NCBI GenBank assembly: GCA_000828975.1
Contig: AP014683.1
Span: 759,520 to 823,519 of the forward strand
Length of the DNA stretch: 64,000 nt
From: Burkholderiales bacterium GJ-E10
GTDB taxonomy: Bacteria; Pseudomonadota; Gammaproteobacteria; Burkholderiales; Burkholderiaceae_F
Direction of reading: 5' to 3'
Under the pieces are notes generated by a model, which saw only the letters and a program-made list of their open reading frames with translations, was not told where the DNA came from and ran no database searches. This document shows, in pieces, positions 38,120-54,442 of this stretch. The translations under genes were made by a program, and so were the position numbers. Positions within the stretch are counted from its first letter, which is position 1, and the number at the start of each line of letters is the position of its first letter.

Positions 38120-39210
38120 GCACTTCGCCACAACAGACTCCTCCGGAAACGCCTGCGGCAGCCGACCCGGACGGCCGCGGGACGCGCGCGGACGCGCCCT
38201 CGACGGCCCGGCCGTCGGGCGGTGCCGGCGGCATGCGCGACACGGCGGCGGCCGCACTGGCCGGTTTCGCCCTCGGCGCCATGCTTCTGGGCGTTGCGCT
38301 GGCCTGGCAGAACCATCGCTGGCAGCAGCAGCTGGCGCGGCAGGCGGTCGAACGCGCGGGGCAGATCCGGCGCGAGGACGCCCTCGAACGGCGCATCGCC
38401 GGGCTCGAGCGGCAGGCGGCGGTGCGACCCGTCGCACCGCAGGCCGCCGCGGACGTCGCCCTGGATCCGCAGTTGCGCAGCCAGCTGACGGCACTGGTCC
38501 TGTTCGACGCCGAGCGCGTCGCGGAACTGGTCCAGGTGCAATTGCGTCTCGGCCTGGCGCCGGCCCGGGCGATCGGCGTGCTGTCGGTGGTCGATGCGCG
38601 TCTGGGCAAATTGCCAACCCCGGCGGCAGCGCGGGTGCGGCGGGCGTTGGCGGACGATCTGGCGCGCCTGCGGACGGCATCCACCGCCGACGTCGGGGCC
38701 GCCGCCGCGCGACTGGATTCGGTGCTTCGCTCCGTCGGCGCCTGGCGCACCCTGGCCGATACCGCGCACGGCGCGCTCGATCTGCCCGCGCCGCATCCGG
38801 CACCGGCTGCGACCGGCAAGTCCGCCGCTGGGCAAAACGGCGGCCGGGAAGGTCGGATCCGCGCCTGGCTCGAAGACGCATTCGGCGGCCTGTTGCGGAT
38901 CCAGCCCGTTCCGACCCCCGACGCGGTCCGGCTCGACCCGGCGCAGCAGGAGATCCTGCGCGACCGGGTCCGCCTGGAACTCCTCGATCTGCAGCAGGCC
39001 GTCCTCCTGCGGGATGGCGTGCGGGCACGGATCCGCGAGCAGTCCCTCGAGTCCTTGCTGCAGCGGTATTTCGATCCGCGCGATCCCGCGATCGCCGCCG
39101 CGCTGACCCAGATCCGCACGGCTGCCGATGCGGCATCCTCCGCGGCGCCGCCCGCGCTCGACGAGACTCTGGCGGCGTTGCGCGCGGCGGTTCGCACCGG
39201 GGGGAACTGA
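38116..39210 (+). CDS. hemX: HemX-like membrane protein
   Basis: The 364-residue product has a proline- and alanine-rich cytoplasmic N-terminus, one transmembrane helix at about residues 45-66 (LAGFALGAMLLGVALAW) and a long, mainly helical periplasmic domain. This is the layout of HemX (DUF513 family). The family is often labelled uroporphyrinogen-III C-methyltransferase, but there is no methyltransferase fold here. Its gene is coupled to hemD by ATGA overlap, and hemY follows after one base. Confidence 0.85.
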   Translation: MSTSPQQTPPETPAAADPDGRGTRADAPSTARPSGGAGGMRDTAAAALAGFALGAMLLGVALAWQNHRWQQQLARQAVERAGQIRREDALERRIAGLERQAAVRPVAPQAAADVALDPQLRSQLTALVLFDAERVAELVQVQLRLGLAPARAIGVLSVVDARLGKLPTPAAARVRRALADDLARLRTASTADVGAAAARLDSVLRSVGAWRTLADTAHGALDLPAPHPAPAATGKSAAGQNGGREGRIRAWLEDAFGGLLRIQPVPTPDAVRLDPAQQEILRDRVRLELLDLQQAVLLRDGVRARIREQSLESLLQRYFDPRDPAIAAALTQIRTAADAASSAAPPALDETLAALRAAVRTGGN

Positions 39211-39211
39211 C

Positions 39212-40438
<1,227 letters not shown>

Positions 40439-40443
40439 CCCGA

Positions 40444-40449
40444 TACAAT
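40444..40449 (+). promoter_or_regulatory. Candidate -10 box for ppa
   Basis: TACAAT occurs just after the hemY stop, 56 bases before the ppa ATG. The -35 is not evident. Confidence 0.4.
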
Positions 40450-40505
40450 CCTGCGCCACGCGTCCATCCAGGCGGTGGTGCCGCAGATCACGTAAGGAAC
40501 CCAGC

Positions 40506-41054
40506 ATGAGTCTCAGCAAGGTAGGCCCCGGCAACGCGCTGCCGGACGAATTCAACGTCGTCATCGAAATTCCCATGAATGCCGACCCGATCAAGTACGA
40601 GGTCGACAAGGAAACCGGGGCGCTGTTCGTCGATCGCTTCATCGGCGCGGCGATGCACTATCCCTGCAACTACGGCTACATTCCCCACACGCTGGGCGAG
40701 GACGGAGATCCGCTCGACGTGCTGGTGATCACGCCGTTTCCGCTGCACCAGGGCGTGGTCGTGCGCTGCCGGCCGCTGGGCGTGCTCAACATGGAGGACG
40801 AAAGCGGCGGCGATGCGAAGCTGCTCGCCGTGCCCACCGACAAGATCCTGCCCTGGTACAAGCACTGGCGCTCGCCGCAGGATCTCGCGCCGGAACGGCT
40901 TACCCAGATCCAGCACTTTTTCGAGCATTACAAGGATCTCGAAGCCGGCAAGTGGGTCAAGGTCCTGGGGTGGTCGGGGTCGGACGCGGCGCGTGCCGAG
41001 ATCCTGACGTCGGTCGAGCGCTATCAGTCGGCGGCGGTGAAGCCGGCGTTCTGA
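40506..41054 (+). CDS. ppa: Inorganic pyrophosphatase
   Basis: A family I soluble pyrophosphatase that hydrolyses PPi and pulls biosynthetic reactions forward. The 182-residue product has the full active site, with Lys30 (PIKYEVDK), the [11 protein letters not shown] metal site containing Asp66 and Asp71, and the PTDKILPWY segment. AAGGAAC lies just before the ATG. nadE follows seven bases after the stop, a sensible pairing since NAD synthetase releases PPi. Confidence 0.97.
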   Translation: MSLSKVGPGNALPDEFNVVIEIPMNADPIKYEVDKETGALFVDRFIGAAMHYPCNYGYIPHTLGEDGDPLDVLVITPFPLHQGVVVRCRPLGVLNMEDESGGDAKLLAVPTDKILPWYKHWRSPQDLAPERLTQIQHFFEHYKDLEAGKWVKVLGWSGSDAARAEILTSVERYQSAAVKPAF

Positions 41055-41061
41055 CGGCAAC

Positions 41062-43870
<2,809 letters not shown>

Positions 43871-43918
43871 GAGTCTGCGCGGCAGAGGGATTTCGCGAAG
43901 GCAGGATGGGCTGCCGGT

Positions 43919-43942
43919 CCCCTTTCCCGCCTGCGGGAGAGG
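43919..43942. repeat. GC-rich hairpin downstream of repeat E3
   Basis: CCTTTCCCGC-CT-GCGGGAGAGG forms a nearly perfect stem and is related to the palindrome at 2992-3014, including the following GGGTG. It lies in the 150-bp gap before the fimV-like gene (minus strand), so it may end that transcript. Confidence 0.5.
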
Positions 43943-44020
43943 GCGGGGTGCGGGTGGCGGCTCATTGACCGCGCCGGCGGCAGGCGGGGACGCTTCCTGC
44001 CGGAGGGCCCGAAGGCTGGG

Positions 44021-46090
44021 TCACCCCCGCTTTCCCGGCTCCAGGTCGGACAGCAGCGTCAGGTCCGTACTCAGATCGAGATCGAGCGACAGCATCGTCG
44101 GCATCTGCGTGAGCGGGATGTCCGTTTCCGCGTTGGGCTGGGGCGCCGCGGGCTGTGCGCCCAGGATCGACGGAGGACCGGAATCCAGCGGCATTTCCTC
44201 GTCGAGGTCCCGCCACGGATCGGGCGTCGGCTCGAATTCGCTTCCCGCGGCGGGCTCCGGCGATGCCCCGGCGCCGGGAACATCCTCCAGACGTGCAATG
44301 GCGGTCTCGGTACGGTGCGCGGTCGGATGGTGCAGTTCCACCACTTCGATCCGATGGGGCGTGGACCTCGCGAGCACCGGGTGATCGTCGGCGAGGTCGT
44401 CCGAGGAATGCGTCGCGGCCGCGCTGTCCGGCATGGGCGGCACGGGTGGCGGGGCGGCAGGTGCCGCCCGGGGTGCGGGTCGTTCCGGCGATGCTTCCCG
44501 GCGCTGCAGCGTGGTCTGCGCCAGGATGGGACCCGGCGCGGACGCCGTCGCCACCGGCTGTGGCGGTGCGGTCCGCCGGCCGCTCCAGGTCGATGCCGCG
44601 AAATCGGCCGTTTCCGGTTCCGTCGCTGCGTTCGGCACGATGGCGTCCCAGGTGCGTCGCCGCCCGTCGCGATCGCCTTGCCGCCGGATCCAGAACAACA
44701 CGCCGGCTGCGACCAGCGCGGCAGCGATGGCCGCGGCGGCGACCCATGCCAAGCCCGACGACCGCTCCTGCGCTGCCAATTGCGACTGCAGCGCCAATTC
44801 ACGGGCGGTCTGTTGGCGCTCGCGCGCCCGGTCGGCAGCGAGCTCGGTCTGCAGGATCCGGATCTGCTGGGTCAGATCGGAGATCTGCTTGCTCATCACC
44901 GCCATGCGGTCGGGGGGCGCGTCCGGCGTCGCATTCCCGATCCCGGCATCGGCGGGGGCGGCGGCGAGGACGAGGCGGTCCTGGGTGCGGAACGCCTCGG
45001 GATGGGGACGGCGCGGCAGGGCCGGGGCATGGGGTGCCGCCGCTGCGAGCGCGCGCGGATGCGCGGGCGCCGGGCGGGCGTGCGATGCCATGGCGGGGTG
45101 CCAGGCATGGTGGACGGGATGCCGGCGGACGACGTGGCCGGAGACTGCGGCTTGGCGATGCCGCGGCCGGGAAATGTTGGACCCGCTGGACCCGCCGGGT
45201 CCGCCGCCGGCGTGTGCCGTCGGGGTGGGGAGCGTCGCGGCCGCGAGGGCGCGAGGCGCGACCGCCGGCGCCGCCGGCATGTCGAGCAGGACGCCGTATT
45301 CGCGCTGCAGCGGCGACATGCAGCCGACCGACACCGCAACGCGCACCGCCGGTTCGGTCACCGGATGCGGCGTGACGAGGCGGATCTCGGTGCGCCCGCC
45401 CTCGTGCGCGATCAGGATGTCGGCATGGTGGATCACCGGCGCGCCGTCGCCGGACAGGGCATCGGTGAGGTGCACGCACTGGAGCGGGAGGGTGGCGGCA
45501 GCCGATCCTCCGACGGGAATCTGCATCGCCAGCGGCCGTCCGACCTGGGCGAATACCCGCGGCATGCCCAGGGATAGATCGGGGGGCGGCGGGACCGCCG
45601 CAACGCGCACCGGGGCGGCGGTGGACGCCGCCGGGCTGCGGGGCGATGCCGGGGGATCCAGCAGCACGGTGAATTCGCGCCGGACGGGCTCCGCGCATCC
45701 GGCCTCGATGATCAGATGGACCAGTGGTTCATTGACCGGGTAGCGGCTTTCGATTTCGAGCACCCGATCCGCTCCCCGGCCTTCGATGCGCACCTGCGTA
45801 CCGGAAAGAGCCGAGATGGTCGGCAGCGGGTCGTCGGCGTCGTTGATCAGGCGCAGGCATTGCGGCGTGAGTTCCACGTCCGCATCGGCCAGCACCGGAA
45901 TGCGCAGGCGCAGCGCCTCTCCGAGCGCGCTCTGTACCTGGGGATTGCCGAACCCGAAGGCCAATGCCCCGGGCGCGCTGCCCGCCAAAGCGATGGCCAC
46001 GGCGATGGCAGCCGTGACCGCGAATCGTCGCGTCCCCCGTCGGCGCAGAGCGGGTCGGGACGAACCGGATTGAAGGAAATATGGGGTCAT
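44021..46090 (-). CDS. FimV/HubP-like protein with two N-terminal FimV domains
   Basis: The 689-residue product has a signal-anchor segment (ALAGSAPGALAFGFG at about 35-49). A FimV N-terminal domain follows at about 45-150 (QSALGEALRLRIPVLADADV, LRLINDADDPLPTI) and a second, more diverged copy at about 175-285. After a proline/alanine-rich linker comes a coiled coil (SKQISDLTQQIRILQTELA), one membrane helix at about 450-472 and an acidic C-terminal tail. No LysM motif is seen. FimV/HubP proteins organise cell poles and type IV pili. The duplication and the missing LysM are unusual, so orthology is tentative. Confidence 0.75.
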   Translation of the reverse strand: MTPYFLQSGSSRPALRRRGTRRFAVTAAIAVAIALAGSAPGALAFGFGNPQVQSALGEALRLRIPVLADADVELTPQCLRLINDADDPLPTISALSGTQVRIEGRGADRVLEIESRYPVNEPLVHLIIEAGCAEPVRREFTVLLDPPASPRSPAASTAAPVRVAAVPPPPDLSLGMPRVFAQVGRPLAMQIPVGGSAAATLPLQCVHLTDALSGDGAPVIHHADILIAHEGGRTEIRLVTPHPVTEPAVRVAVSVGCMSPLQREYGVLLDMPAAPAVAPRALAAATLPTPTAHAGGGPGGSSGSNISRPRHRQAAVSGHVVRRHPVHHAWHPAMASHARPAPAHPRALAAAAPHAPALPRRPHPEAFRTQDRLVLAAAPADAGIGNATPDAPPDRMAVMSKQISDLTQQIRILQTELAADRARERQQTARELALQSQLAAQERSSGLAWVAAAAIAAALVAAGVLFWIRRQGDRDGRRRTWDAIVPNAATEPETADFAASTWSGRRTAPPQPVATASAPGPILAQTTLQRREASPERPAPRAAPAAPPPVPPMPDSAAATHSSDDLADDHPVLARSTPHRIEVVELHHPTAHRTETAIARLEDVPGAGASPEPAAGSEFEPTPDPWRDLDEEMPLDSGPPSILGAQPAAPQPNAETDIPLTQMPTMLSLDLDLSTDLTLLSDLEPGKRG

Positions 46091-46210
46091 TCTGCCGTTT
46101 TGCCGTCCCCTGCCGGACGATTCCGAACGGCGGAATCCGGCGCATCGCAGGGGTGAATGGATGATTACGCAAAAGAGGGATGCCGCATGGCGCGAATACC
46201 TGCCCGGAAT

Positions 46211-46318
46211 CCCGCCAATTGCGCGGCCAATCGCGCGGCCGATCGCGTGGCATATCGCGTGGCATATCGCGCGGCATATCGCGCGGCCGATTGTGCCGTG
46301 AATCGTGCGGCCAATCGC
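46211..46318. repeat. 12-bp minisatellite, nine units
   Basis: Nine consecutive 12-bp units follow the pattern GCGGCCAATCGC / GTGGCATATCGC / GCGGCATATCGC. Two adjacent units (46247-46258 and 46259-46270) are identical. The array lies in the 264-bp gap between the fimV-like gene and trxB. No gene is convincingly encoded through it, although frames on both strands stay open and would give four-residue peptide repeats. Copy number could vary by slippage. Confidence 0.85.
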
Positions 46319-46354
46319 GGAAACGCGCGCACGACCTCGGCGCGCTCCGCCGCG

Positions 46355-47341
<987 letters not shown>

Positions 47342-47477
47342 TTATCGAAACCGTTGCATCGCGGACGGACATCCGGCGCCCGCGCTCCTTCGCGGCCGAT
47401 ATCCCCCGATCGCGCGGGGACCGGGCATTCGTCCGGACGGATCCGATGGGGCCCCGATGATCGGCAGGCGGCTTCCC

Positions 47478-47483
47478 TATAAT
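47478..47483 (+). promoter_or_regulatory. -10-like box immediately before ftsK
   Basis: A perfect TATAAT is followed by six bases (CCCGCC) and then the ATG at 47490. Transcription would begin at about the start codon, giving a leaderless mRNA. No -35 consensus is seen. Confidence 0.45.
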
Positions 47484-47489
47484 CCCGCC

Positions 47490-49832
47490 ATGGCGGAGCC
47501 GATTGCCGATGGTTTGAACGAGGTCCCCGTGCGGGCGCGGGCGCAACCGCGTGCCACCGCACGGGCGTCTGCCGCTTCGGCGGCGCCCGAGCGCGGCGCC
47601 CGCCTGCTCGCCGAGACACGCTGGATCGTCGCGGCGCTCGCCGTGCTCGCACTGGGTGCCGCGCTGCTCTCCTACCACCGCAGCGATCCCGGCTTCACCC
47701 ATCTGTCCGGCAGTTCGCATATCGCCAACTGGGAGGGGGCGGCCGGCGCGTGGGTGGCCGATCTGCTCTTTTTCCTCTTCGGGTTCTCGGCGTTTTTCTG
47801 GGTGGTGTTTGCCGCGGAATGGGTATGGCGCGGATTTGCACGCCTGCACCGCAACCCGTCCCACCCCGCGTTGCCGTTGTGGGTACGCGGGCCGGGTTTC
47901 GCCGTCCTGATGCTGGCGGCGACTTCGCTCGAATCCCTGCGCCTGCCGCGGGCCGCCGCCGTGCTGCCGGGATCCGCCGGCGGGGTGCTGGGATCGTCCC
48001 TCGGGCCCTGGGTGGAGCGGGCGCTGGGCGCGACCGGCGCCACGGTTGCGCTGATCGTGCTGTGCGCGCTGGGTGCGAGCCTCGGGTTTGGATTCTCCTG
48101 GCTCGCGGTCGCGGAGCGCGTGGGAGGCGTCATGGAGTCCGTCGTCGCCCGGGCACGGATGCGGCGCGAGGAAAGCGAGGATCGGACGATCGGCGTCGCG
48201 GCGTCGGAGGAGCGTGCGGCGATGCTCGCCGCCCAACGCGATCAGGCCCCGGAGCACGAGCCGGTGCACATCGAACGGCAACCGGAACACGCGCCGATTT
48301 CGGAACGCAAGCAGCAGGAGCGCCAGGTGCCGCTGTTTGCCGAAGCGGCCGCCGCCGGCGGCCTGCCGACGCTCGATCTGCTGGACGAAGCCGATGGCGG
48401 ACCGGAGGCGGTCGCCACCGAAACCCTGGAGTTCACGTCCCGCCTGATCGAGAAGAAGCTCAAGGATTTCGGAGTTCAGGTCACGGTGATCGCGGCCTAT
48501 CCCGGTCCGGTCATCACCCGCTATGAAATCGAGCCCGCGACCGGCGTGAAGGGGGCGCAGATCGTCAACCTCGCGAAGGATCTCGCCCGCGCGCTGTCGC
48601 TGGTTTCGATCCGCGTCGTCGAGACCATCCCGGGCAAGAACCTGATGGGTCTGGAACTGCCGAATCAGCGCCGCCAGGTGGTCCGCCTGGCGGAGATCCT
48701 CGGCTCGGCAGCCTACGCGGAAAGCCATTCCCCGGTGGCGCTGGGCCTGGGCAAGGACATCGCGGGCAAGCCGGTGGTGGTCGACCTCGCGCGCATGCCG
48801 CATCTGCTGGTGGCCGGCACGACCGGATCGGGAAAGTCGGTGGGCATCAACGCGATGATCCTCTCGATCCTGTACAAATCGGATCCGGCCAAGGTGCGGC
48901 TGCTGCTGATCGATCCGAAGATGCTCGAAATGTCGGCCTACGAGGGAATCCCGCATCTGCTCGCCCCGGTGGTGACGGACATGCGGGAGGCCGGCCACGC
49001 GCTCAACTGGTGCGTGGCGGAGATGGATCGCCGCTACCGTCTGATGAGCAAGCTCGGCGTGCGCAGCCTGGCCAGCTACAACCAGAAGGTGGCGGAGGCG
49101 CGCGACCGCGGCGAACCCATCCCGCACCCGTTCGCCGACCCTGCCGAGGCGCAGCCGCTGGAGCCGCTGCCGGTGATCGTGGTGGTGATCGACGAGCTTG
49201 CCGACCTGATGATGGTCACCGGCAAGAAGGTCGAGGAACTGATCGCGCGGATCGCGCAGAAGGCGCGTGCGGCCGGGATGCACCTGATCCTCGCGACCCA
49301 GCGTCCGTCGGTCGACGTCATCACCGGGCTGATCAAGGCGAACATTCCCACCCGCATCGCGTTCCAGGTGTCGAGCCGGATCGATTCGCGGACCATCCTC
49401 GACCAGATGGGCGCGGAGTCGCTGCTGGGGCAGGGCGACATGCTGTACCTGCCGGCGGGCGCCGGCATTCCCGCGCGGGTGCACGGCGCGTTCGTGTCGG
49501 ACGAGGAAGTGCACCGCGTTGCCGAGTCGTTGCGCAGGCAGGGGGCGCCGGTGTACGTCGAGGGTCTGCTCGAGGCGCCGGATGCCGGCGCCGAAGCGGC
49601 CGGCGATGCGGCCGGCGGCGGAGGCGAAAGCGACCCGCTGTATGACCAGGCGGTGGAGATCGTGCTCAAGCAGCGGCGCGCATCGATCTCCCTGGTGCAG
49701 CGCCATCTGCGCATCGGCTACAACCGGGCGGCGCGACTGCTGGAGGAGATGGAGCGGGCGGGAATGGTTTCGAGCATGCAGGCCAACGGCAATCGCGAGA
49801 TTCTCGTGCCGAATCGGGAAGGAACGGAATGA
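47490..49832 (+). CDS. ftsK: DNA translocase FtsK
   Basis: FtsK links cell division to chromosome segregation, pumping DNA toward dif. The 780-residue product has four membrane helices between about residues 45 and 220, a short linker, a RecA-like motor with Walker A GTTGSGKS and Walker [11 protein letters not shown], and a C-terminal winged-helix gamma domain ([20 protein letters not shown]) that reads KOPS sites. The linker is much shorter than in E. coli FtsK. An upstream in-frame ATG at 47307 would extend over the promoter region and is rejected. The stop overlaps the lolA start. Confidence 0.96.
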   Translation: MAEPIADGLNEVPVRARAQPRATARASAASAAPERGARLLAETRWIVAALAVLALGAALLSYHRSDPGFTHLSGSSHIANWEGAAGAWVADLLFFLFGFSAFFWVVFAAEWVWRGFARLHRNPSHPALPLWVRGPGFAVLMLAATSLESLRLPRAAAVLPGSAGGVLGSSLGPWVERALGATGATVALIVLCALGASLGFGFSWLAVAERVGGVMESVVARARMRREESEDRTIGVAASEERAAMLAAQRDQAPEHEPVHIERQPEHAPISERKQQERQVPLFAEAAAAGGLPTLDLLDEADGGPEAVATETLEFTSRLIEKKLKDFGVQVTVIAAYPGPVITRYEIEPATGVKGAQIVNLAKDLARALSLVSIRVVETIPGKNLMGLELPNQRRQVVRLAEILGSAAYAESHSPVALGLGKDIAGKPVVVDLARMPHLLVAGTTGSGKSVGINAMILSILYKSDPAKVRLLLIDPKMLEMSAYEGIPHLLAPVVTDMREAGHALNWCVAEMDRRYRLMSKLGVRSLASYNQKVAEARDRGEPIPHPFADPAEAQPLEPLPVIVVVIDELADLMMVTGKKVEELIARIAQKARAAGMHLILATQRPSVDVITGLIKANIPTRIAFQVSSRIDSRTILDQMGAESLLGQGDMLYLPAGAGIPARVHGAFVSDEEVHRVAESLRRQGAPVYVEGLLEAPDAGAEAAGDAAGGGGESDPLYDQAVEIVLKQRRASISLVQRHLRIGYNRAARLLEEMERAGMVSSMQANGNREILVPNREGTE

Positions 49833-50479
49833 GTCGGTGGTGGCGGATCCTCGCCGCGTTCTGCGCGGCGAATGTGCTGGCGGCGGGCGCCCATGCGGCG
49901 CCGATCGACGAGCTGCATGCGTTTCTGGCGCACACCGCGTCGATGCGCGGCGACTTCATGCAGCGCAATCCGCCGGCGGGCGGAGGCCGGTCGCCGGCAA
50001 AGCGCCTGGCGGCCCCCAGCGTGACCCGTGGCAGCTTTTCCTTCCAGCGGCCGGGAAAATTCCGCTGGGTGGTGCAGCAACCCTACGCGCAGCTCATCGT
50101 CAGCGACGGCCGCACGCTGTACCTCTACGATCAGGACCTGGAACAGGTGACGAAGAAGACGCTGGCCGGCTCCCTGCCGGCATCGCCCGCGTCGATCCTG
50201 TTCGGTTCCAACGATTTCGAACACCAGTTCGTCGTCACCAATGACGGCACGGAAGACGGCGTGGCATGGATCCTCGCACTTCCCCGGACGAAGGATTCGC
50301 CCTTCGAGCGCATTCGCATCGGGTTCCGCGACGGCGTGCCGGTGGCGATGCGTCTCGAGGACCAGTTCGGGCAGATCACGCAACTGTCGTTCGATCACAT
50401 CCAGCGCAATCCGGCGCTGGATCCGGCGCAGTTCCGGTTCGTGCCTCCCGCCGGCGTGGACATACTCGACGATCGATGA
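49829..50479 (+). CDS. lolA: Outer-membrane lipoprotein carrier LolA
   Basis: LolA ferries lipoproteins across the periplasm from LolCDE to LolB. The 216-residue precursor has a cleavable signal peptide (up to about residue 23, [10 protein letters not shown]), then the LolA fold with [50 protein letters not shown]-type strands and the C-terminal GVDILD. The gene is coupled to ftsK by ATGA overlap and to rarA by ATGA overlap; this ftsK-lolA-rarA-serS order is conserved in proteobacteria. Confidence 0.94.
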   Translation: MSRWWRILAAFCAANVLAAGAHAAPIDELHAFLAHTASMRGDFMQRNPPAGGGRSPAKRLAAPSVTRGSFSFQRPGKFRWVVQQPYAQLIVSDGRTLYLYDQDLEQVTKKTLAGSLPASPASILFGSNDFEHQFVVTNDGTEDGVAWILALPRTKDSPFERIRIGFRDGVPVAMRLEDQFGQITQLSFDHIQRNPALDPAQFRFVPPAGVDILDDR

Positions 50480-51849
50480 GTGACCTGTTCTCTTCGTCGG
50501 CAGACCCACCGGCATCGCCGGAACGGGCCGGCGCAGGACGCAAACCGGTGCAACCCGCTGCCGTACCCCTTGCCGAGGCCATGCGACCGACGCGCATCGA
50601 CGACGTCGTCGGACAGCGGCACCTGCTCGGTGCCGGCAAGCCGCTGCGGATGGCGTTCGAGTCGGGGCATCCGCATTCGATGATCCTCTGGGGGCCACCC
50701 GGCGTCGGCAAGACCACGCTGGCGCGCCTGATGGCCGGCGCCTTCGGCCTGGACTTCATCGCGATCTCGGCCGTCCTGGGCGGGGTGAAGGACATCCGCG
50801 ATGCGGTCGAGCGCGCCACCGCCACGCGGGCGCGCACCGGCCTGCCCACGGTGGTGTTCGTCGACGAGGTGCATCGCTTCAACAAGGCGCAGCAGGATGC
50901 CTTCCTGCCGCACGTCGAATCGGGGCTGTTCGTGTTCATCGGCGCCACCACCGAGAACCCCTCGTTCGAGGTGGTGGGTGCGCTGTTGTCGCGCGCGGTG
51001 GTCTATGTGCTGGAGCCGCTTTCGGAAGCCGATCTGCTGCAGTTGCTGGAATCTGCGCGTGCCCGGTTCCTGCCGCAGGTCGAGATCGGCGATGACGCCC
51101 GCCGGATGCTGGTGGAAACGGCCGACGGCGACGGCCGCCGCCTGCTGCAGGCGCTGGAGATCACCGCCAATGCCGCGGCGCAGGCGGGACGCCCGGTCGA
51201 TGTGGAGTTCCTGCGCGGGGCGCTGCCGGCGACCCTGCGGCGGTTCGACAAGGGCGGCGAGAATTTCTACGATCAGATTTCCGCGCTGCACAAGTCGGTG
51301 CGCGGCTCGGATCCGGACGCCGCGCTCTACTGGATGGCGCGCATGCTCGACGGCGGCGTGGATCCGCTGTACGTCGCGCGCCGCGCGATCCGCATGGCGT
51401 CGGAGGACATCGGTCTTGCCGACCCGCGTGCGCTTCAGCTCGCGCTGGAGGCCGCGCAGGCCTTCGAGCGCCTGGGATCCCCCGAAGGCGAGCTCGCGCT
51501 CGCGCAGGCGATCGTCTATCTGGCGATGGCACCCAAATCGAATGCCGTGTATCGCGCCCTGGGTGAAGTCCGGCGCTTTGTCGAGACCGACGGCACCCGC
51601 CCCGTTCCCATGCATCTGCGCAACGCGCCGACGCGGCTCATGAAGGATCTGGGCTATGGAACCGGCTATCGCTACGCGCACGACGAGGAGGGGGCTTTCG
51701 CCGCCGGCGAAACCTACCTGCCCGAAGGCGTGCCCCCGCAGCAGTGGTACCGCCCGACCGACCGCGGATTGGAACAGCGGATCGGCGAGCGCCTGGCGGA
51801 ACTTCGCGCGCGCAACCTCCGGGCCGCCAAGCCGCCCGGCAAGTCGTAG
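50476..51849 (+). CDS. rarA: Replication-associated recombination protein RarA
   Basis: RarA (MgsA) is an AAA+ ATPase related to clamp-loader subunits and RuvB that acts at stalled replication forks. The 457-residue product has LAEAMRPTRIDDVVGQRHLL, Walker A GPPGVGKTTLARL, Walker B VVFVDEVHRFNKAQQD, sensor 1 GATTENPSFE and a C-terminal tetramerisation region (SDPDAALYWMARMLDGGVDP, APKSNAVYRAL). ATG 50476 overlaps the lolA stop. Confidence 0.95.
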   Translation: MSDLFSSSADPPASPERAGAGRKPVQPAAVPLAEAMRPTRIDDVVGQRHLLGAGKPLRMAFESGHPHSMILWGPPGVGKTTLARLMAGAFGLDFIAISAVLGGVKDIRDAVERATATRARTGLPTVVFVDEVHRFNKAQQDAFLPHVESGLFVFIGATTENPSFEVVGALLSRAVVYVLEPLSEADLLQLLESARARFLPQVEIGDDARRMLVETADGDGRRLLQALEITANAAAQAGRPVDVEFLRGALPATLRRFDKGGENFYDQISALHKSVRGSDPDAALYWMARMLDGGVDPLYVARRAIRMASEDIGLADPRALQLALEAAQAFERLGSPEGELALAQAIVYLAMAPKSNAVYRALGEVRRFVETDGTRPVPMHLRNAPTRLMKDLGYGTGYRYAHDEEGAFAAGETYLPEGVPPQQWYRPTDRGLEQRIGERLAELRARNLRAAKPPGKS

Positions 51850-53272
<1,423 letters not shown>

Positions 53273-53378
53273 GTCACGACCCGGTGTCATGTTGGTGTAA
53301 CACACCGCGCTGACCATGCTTTCCTTCCTGGCATTATTGTTTTGTCAGGTTTCCTCAACTGCGAACTAGGAGAATCGG

Positions 53379-53672
53379 ATGAACGCAGTCAAACTCTCGG
53401 CGGCGGCCGTGCTGGCCCTGTTTGCGTTCGGTGTCCAGGCCCATCCGGCGAAGCCGCTTACCGACCGGCAGATCACCGACATCATTCAGCACAAGATCAA
53501 CCACTCCCCCATGCTCGACGGCGATGTGATCAGCGTCGAGACGCACCAGGGCCGGGTTCACCTCACGGGCCAGGTCGATTCGCGGTTCGAGCGCCACGTC
53601 GCCAAGCGCATCGCGCAGAAGGTCCCCGGCGTGAAGAGCGTGAAACTCGATCTGGGCATCATCAACGACTGA
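53379..53672 (+). CDS. Periplasmic BON-domain protein
   Basis: The 97-residue precursor has a signal peptide (up to about residue 21, AFGVQA) and one BON domain: LTDRQITDIIQHKINHSP, VISVETHQGRVHLTGQVDS and AQKVPGVKSVKLDLGI. BON domains bind phospholipid or protein surfaces and occur in osmotically induced proteins such as OsmY. AGGAGAA lies eight bases before the ATG. The specific role is unknown. Confidence 0.88.
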   Translation: MNAVKLSAAAVLALFAFGVQAHPAKPLTDRQITDIIQHKINHSPMLDGDVISVETHQGRVHLTGQVDSRFERHVAKRIAQKVPGVKSVKLDLGIIND

Positions 53673-53822
53673 TCCCGATCGGAAGCAAGGCCCGCGTCCT
53701 GCCTGCCCGGGCAGGACGCACCCGATACGGCTTGCCGCATCGATCGTCTCCGGATCGCCCGCCCAGGTACCGGCAGATTTGCTAGACTTATCGGTTTCGA
53801 CGCGCCCGCACACCAGCAATCC

Positions 53823-53913
<91 letters not shown>

Positions 53914-53919
53914 CCGATA

Positions 53920-53952
53920 AAGCCTAAGAGGTTGTTTCTCTTGGGCTTTTTT
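53920..53952 (+). terminator. Intrinsic terminator after tRNA-Ser
   Basis: An 11-bp stem (AAGCCTAAGAG with CTCTTGGGCTT, one G-T pair) and a seven-base loop are followed by TTTTTTGTT. This is a textbook Rho-independent terminator ending the tRNA transcript. Confidence 0.92.
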
Positions 53953-54133
53953 GTTGCCGGCTGAGTCGGTGTCCACAAATCTGTCATCAAAAACGCGGGG
54001 GAAGCGAGCAGCTGTCGTGGATGCGAAGGATCGAATCTCGGGCCACCCCAAGCCCTGCGGTCACAGAGCCAGCCCGCAGCCGGGTTCGGCTTTGTCGATC
54101 AAAGCGCGCGATCGGAGCGCCTGAGACAATCTG

Positions 54134-54442
54134 TTATGTGACGCGGTCGTTACGTTGCAACTCTGCAACATATCCAGCCGCACGCAGGGCGCGTTCGAAG
54201 TCCTGTGCGAGATCCTCGGTGGCGAACTGCTGCGCAGGAATCCACACGGGTCCGAGCGGAACCTGCTGGAATGGCACGCTTGGCGTGGAGAGCAGCCCGC
54301 CAGACATTGACCGAATTTTCGTGGTCCTACTTCCGGTAGGGGTCGGGCAGGACTGCTCGGCGGACCTGCGCTCCAGGGTCCGGTCCACAGAGACACCGGC
54401 CTGCTGCAACGCGGCAGCCAGCATCCGCCGCGTGCTTTTCAT
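54134..54442 (-). CDS. Small unknown ORF coupled to the TacT-like toxin gene
   Basis: The 102-residue frame begins with an ATG overlapping the toxin stop codon (ATGA), so translation would be coupled. The product has no recognised domain; its C-terminal part (FATEDLAQDFERALRAAGYVAEL) looks helical and protein-like. It is last in the three-gene minus-strand group. It could be a genuine third component, an unrelated passenger, or a decayed gene. Function unknown. Confidence 0.45.
   Translation of the reverse strand: MKSTRRMLAAALQQAGVSVDRTLERRSAEQSCPTPTGSRTTKIRSMSGGLLSTPSVPFQQVPLGPVWIPAQQFATEDLAQDFERALRAAGYVAELQRNDRVT

Noticed and set aside
46211-46318. A CRISPR array
   Set aside because: Units are contiguous 12-mers with no spacers, and no cas genes are present.
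46157-46330. A possible peptide-repeat gene through the 12-bp minisatellite
   Set aside because: Frames stay open on both strands simply because the unit length is a multiple of three. No start signal or conserved flanking protein sequence supports a gene.
53950-54133. An att site repeating the tRNA-Ser 3' end
   Set aside because: Only a weak resemblance (GATCGAATCTCGGGCCACCCC) is present and no integrase gene was found, so it cannot be supported.
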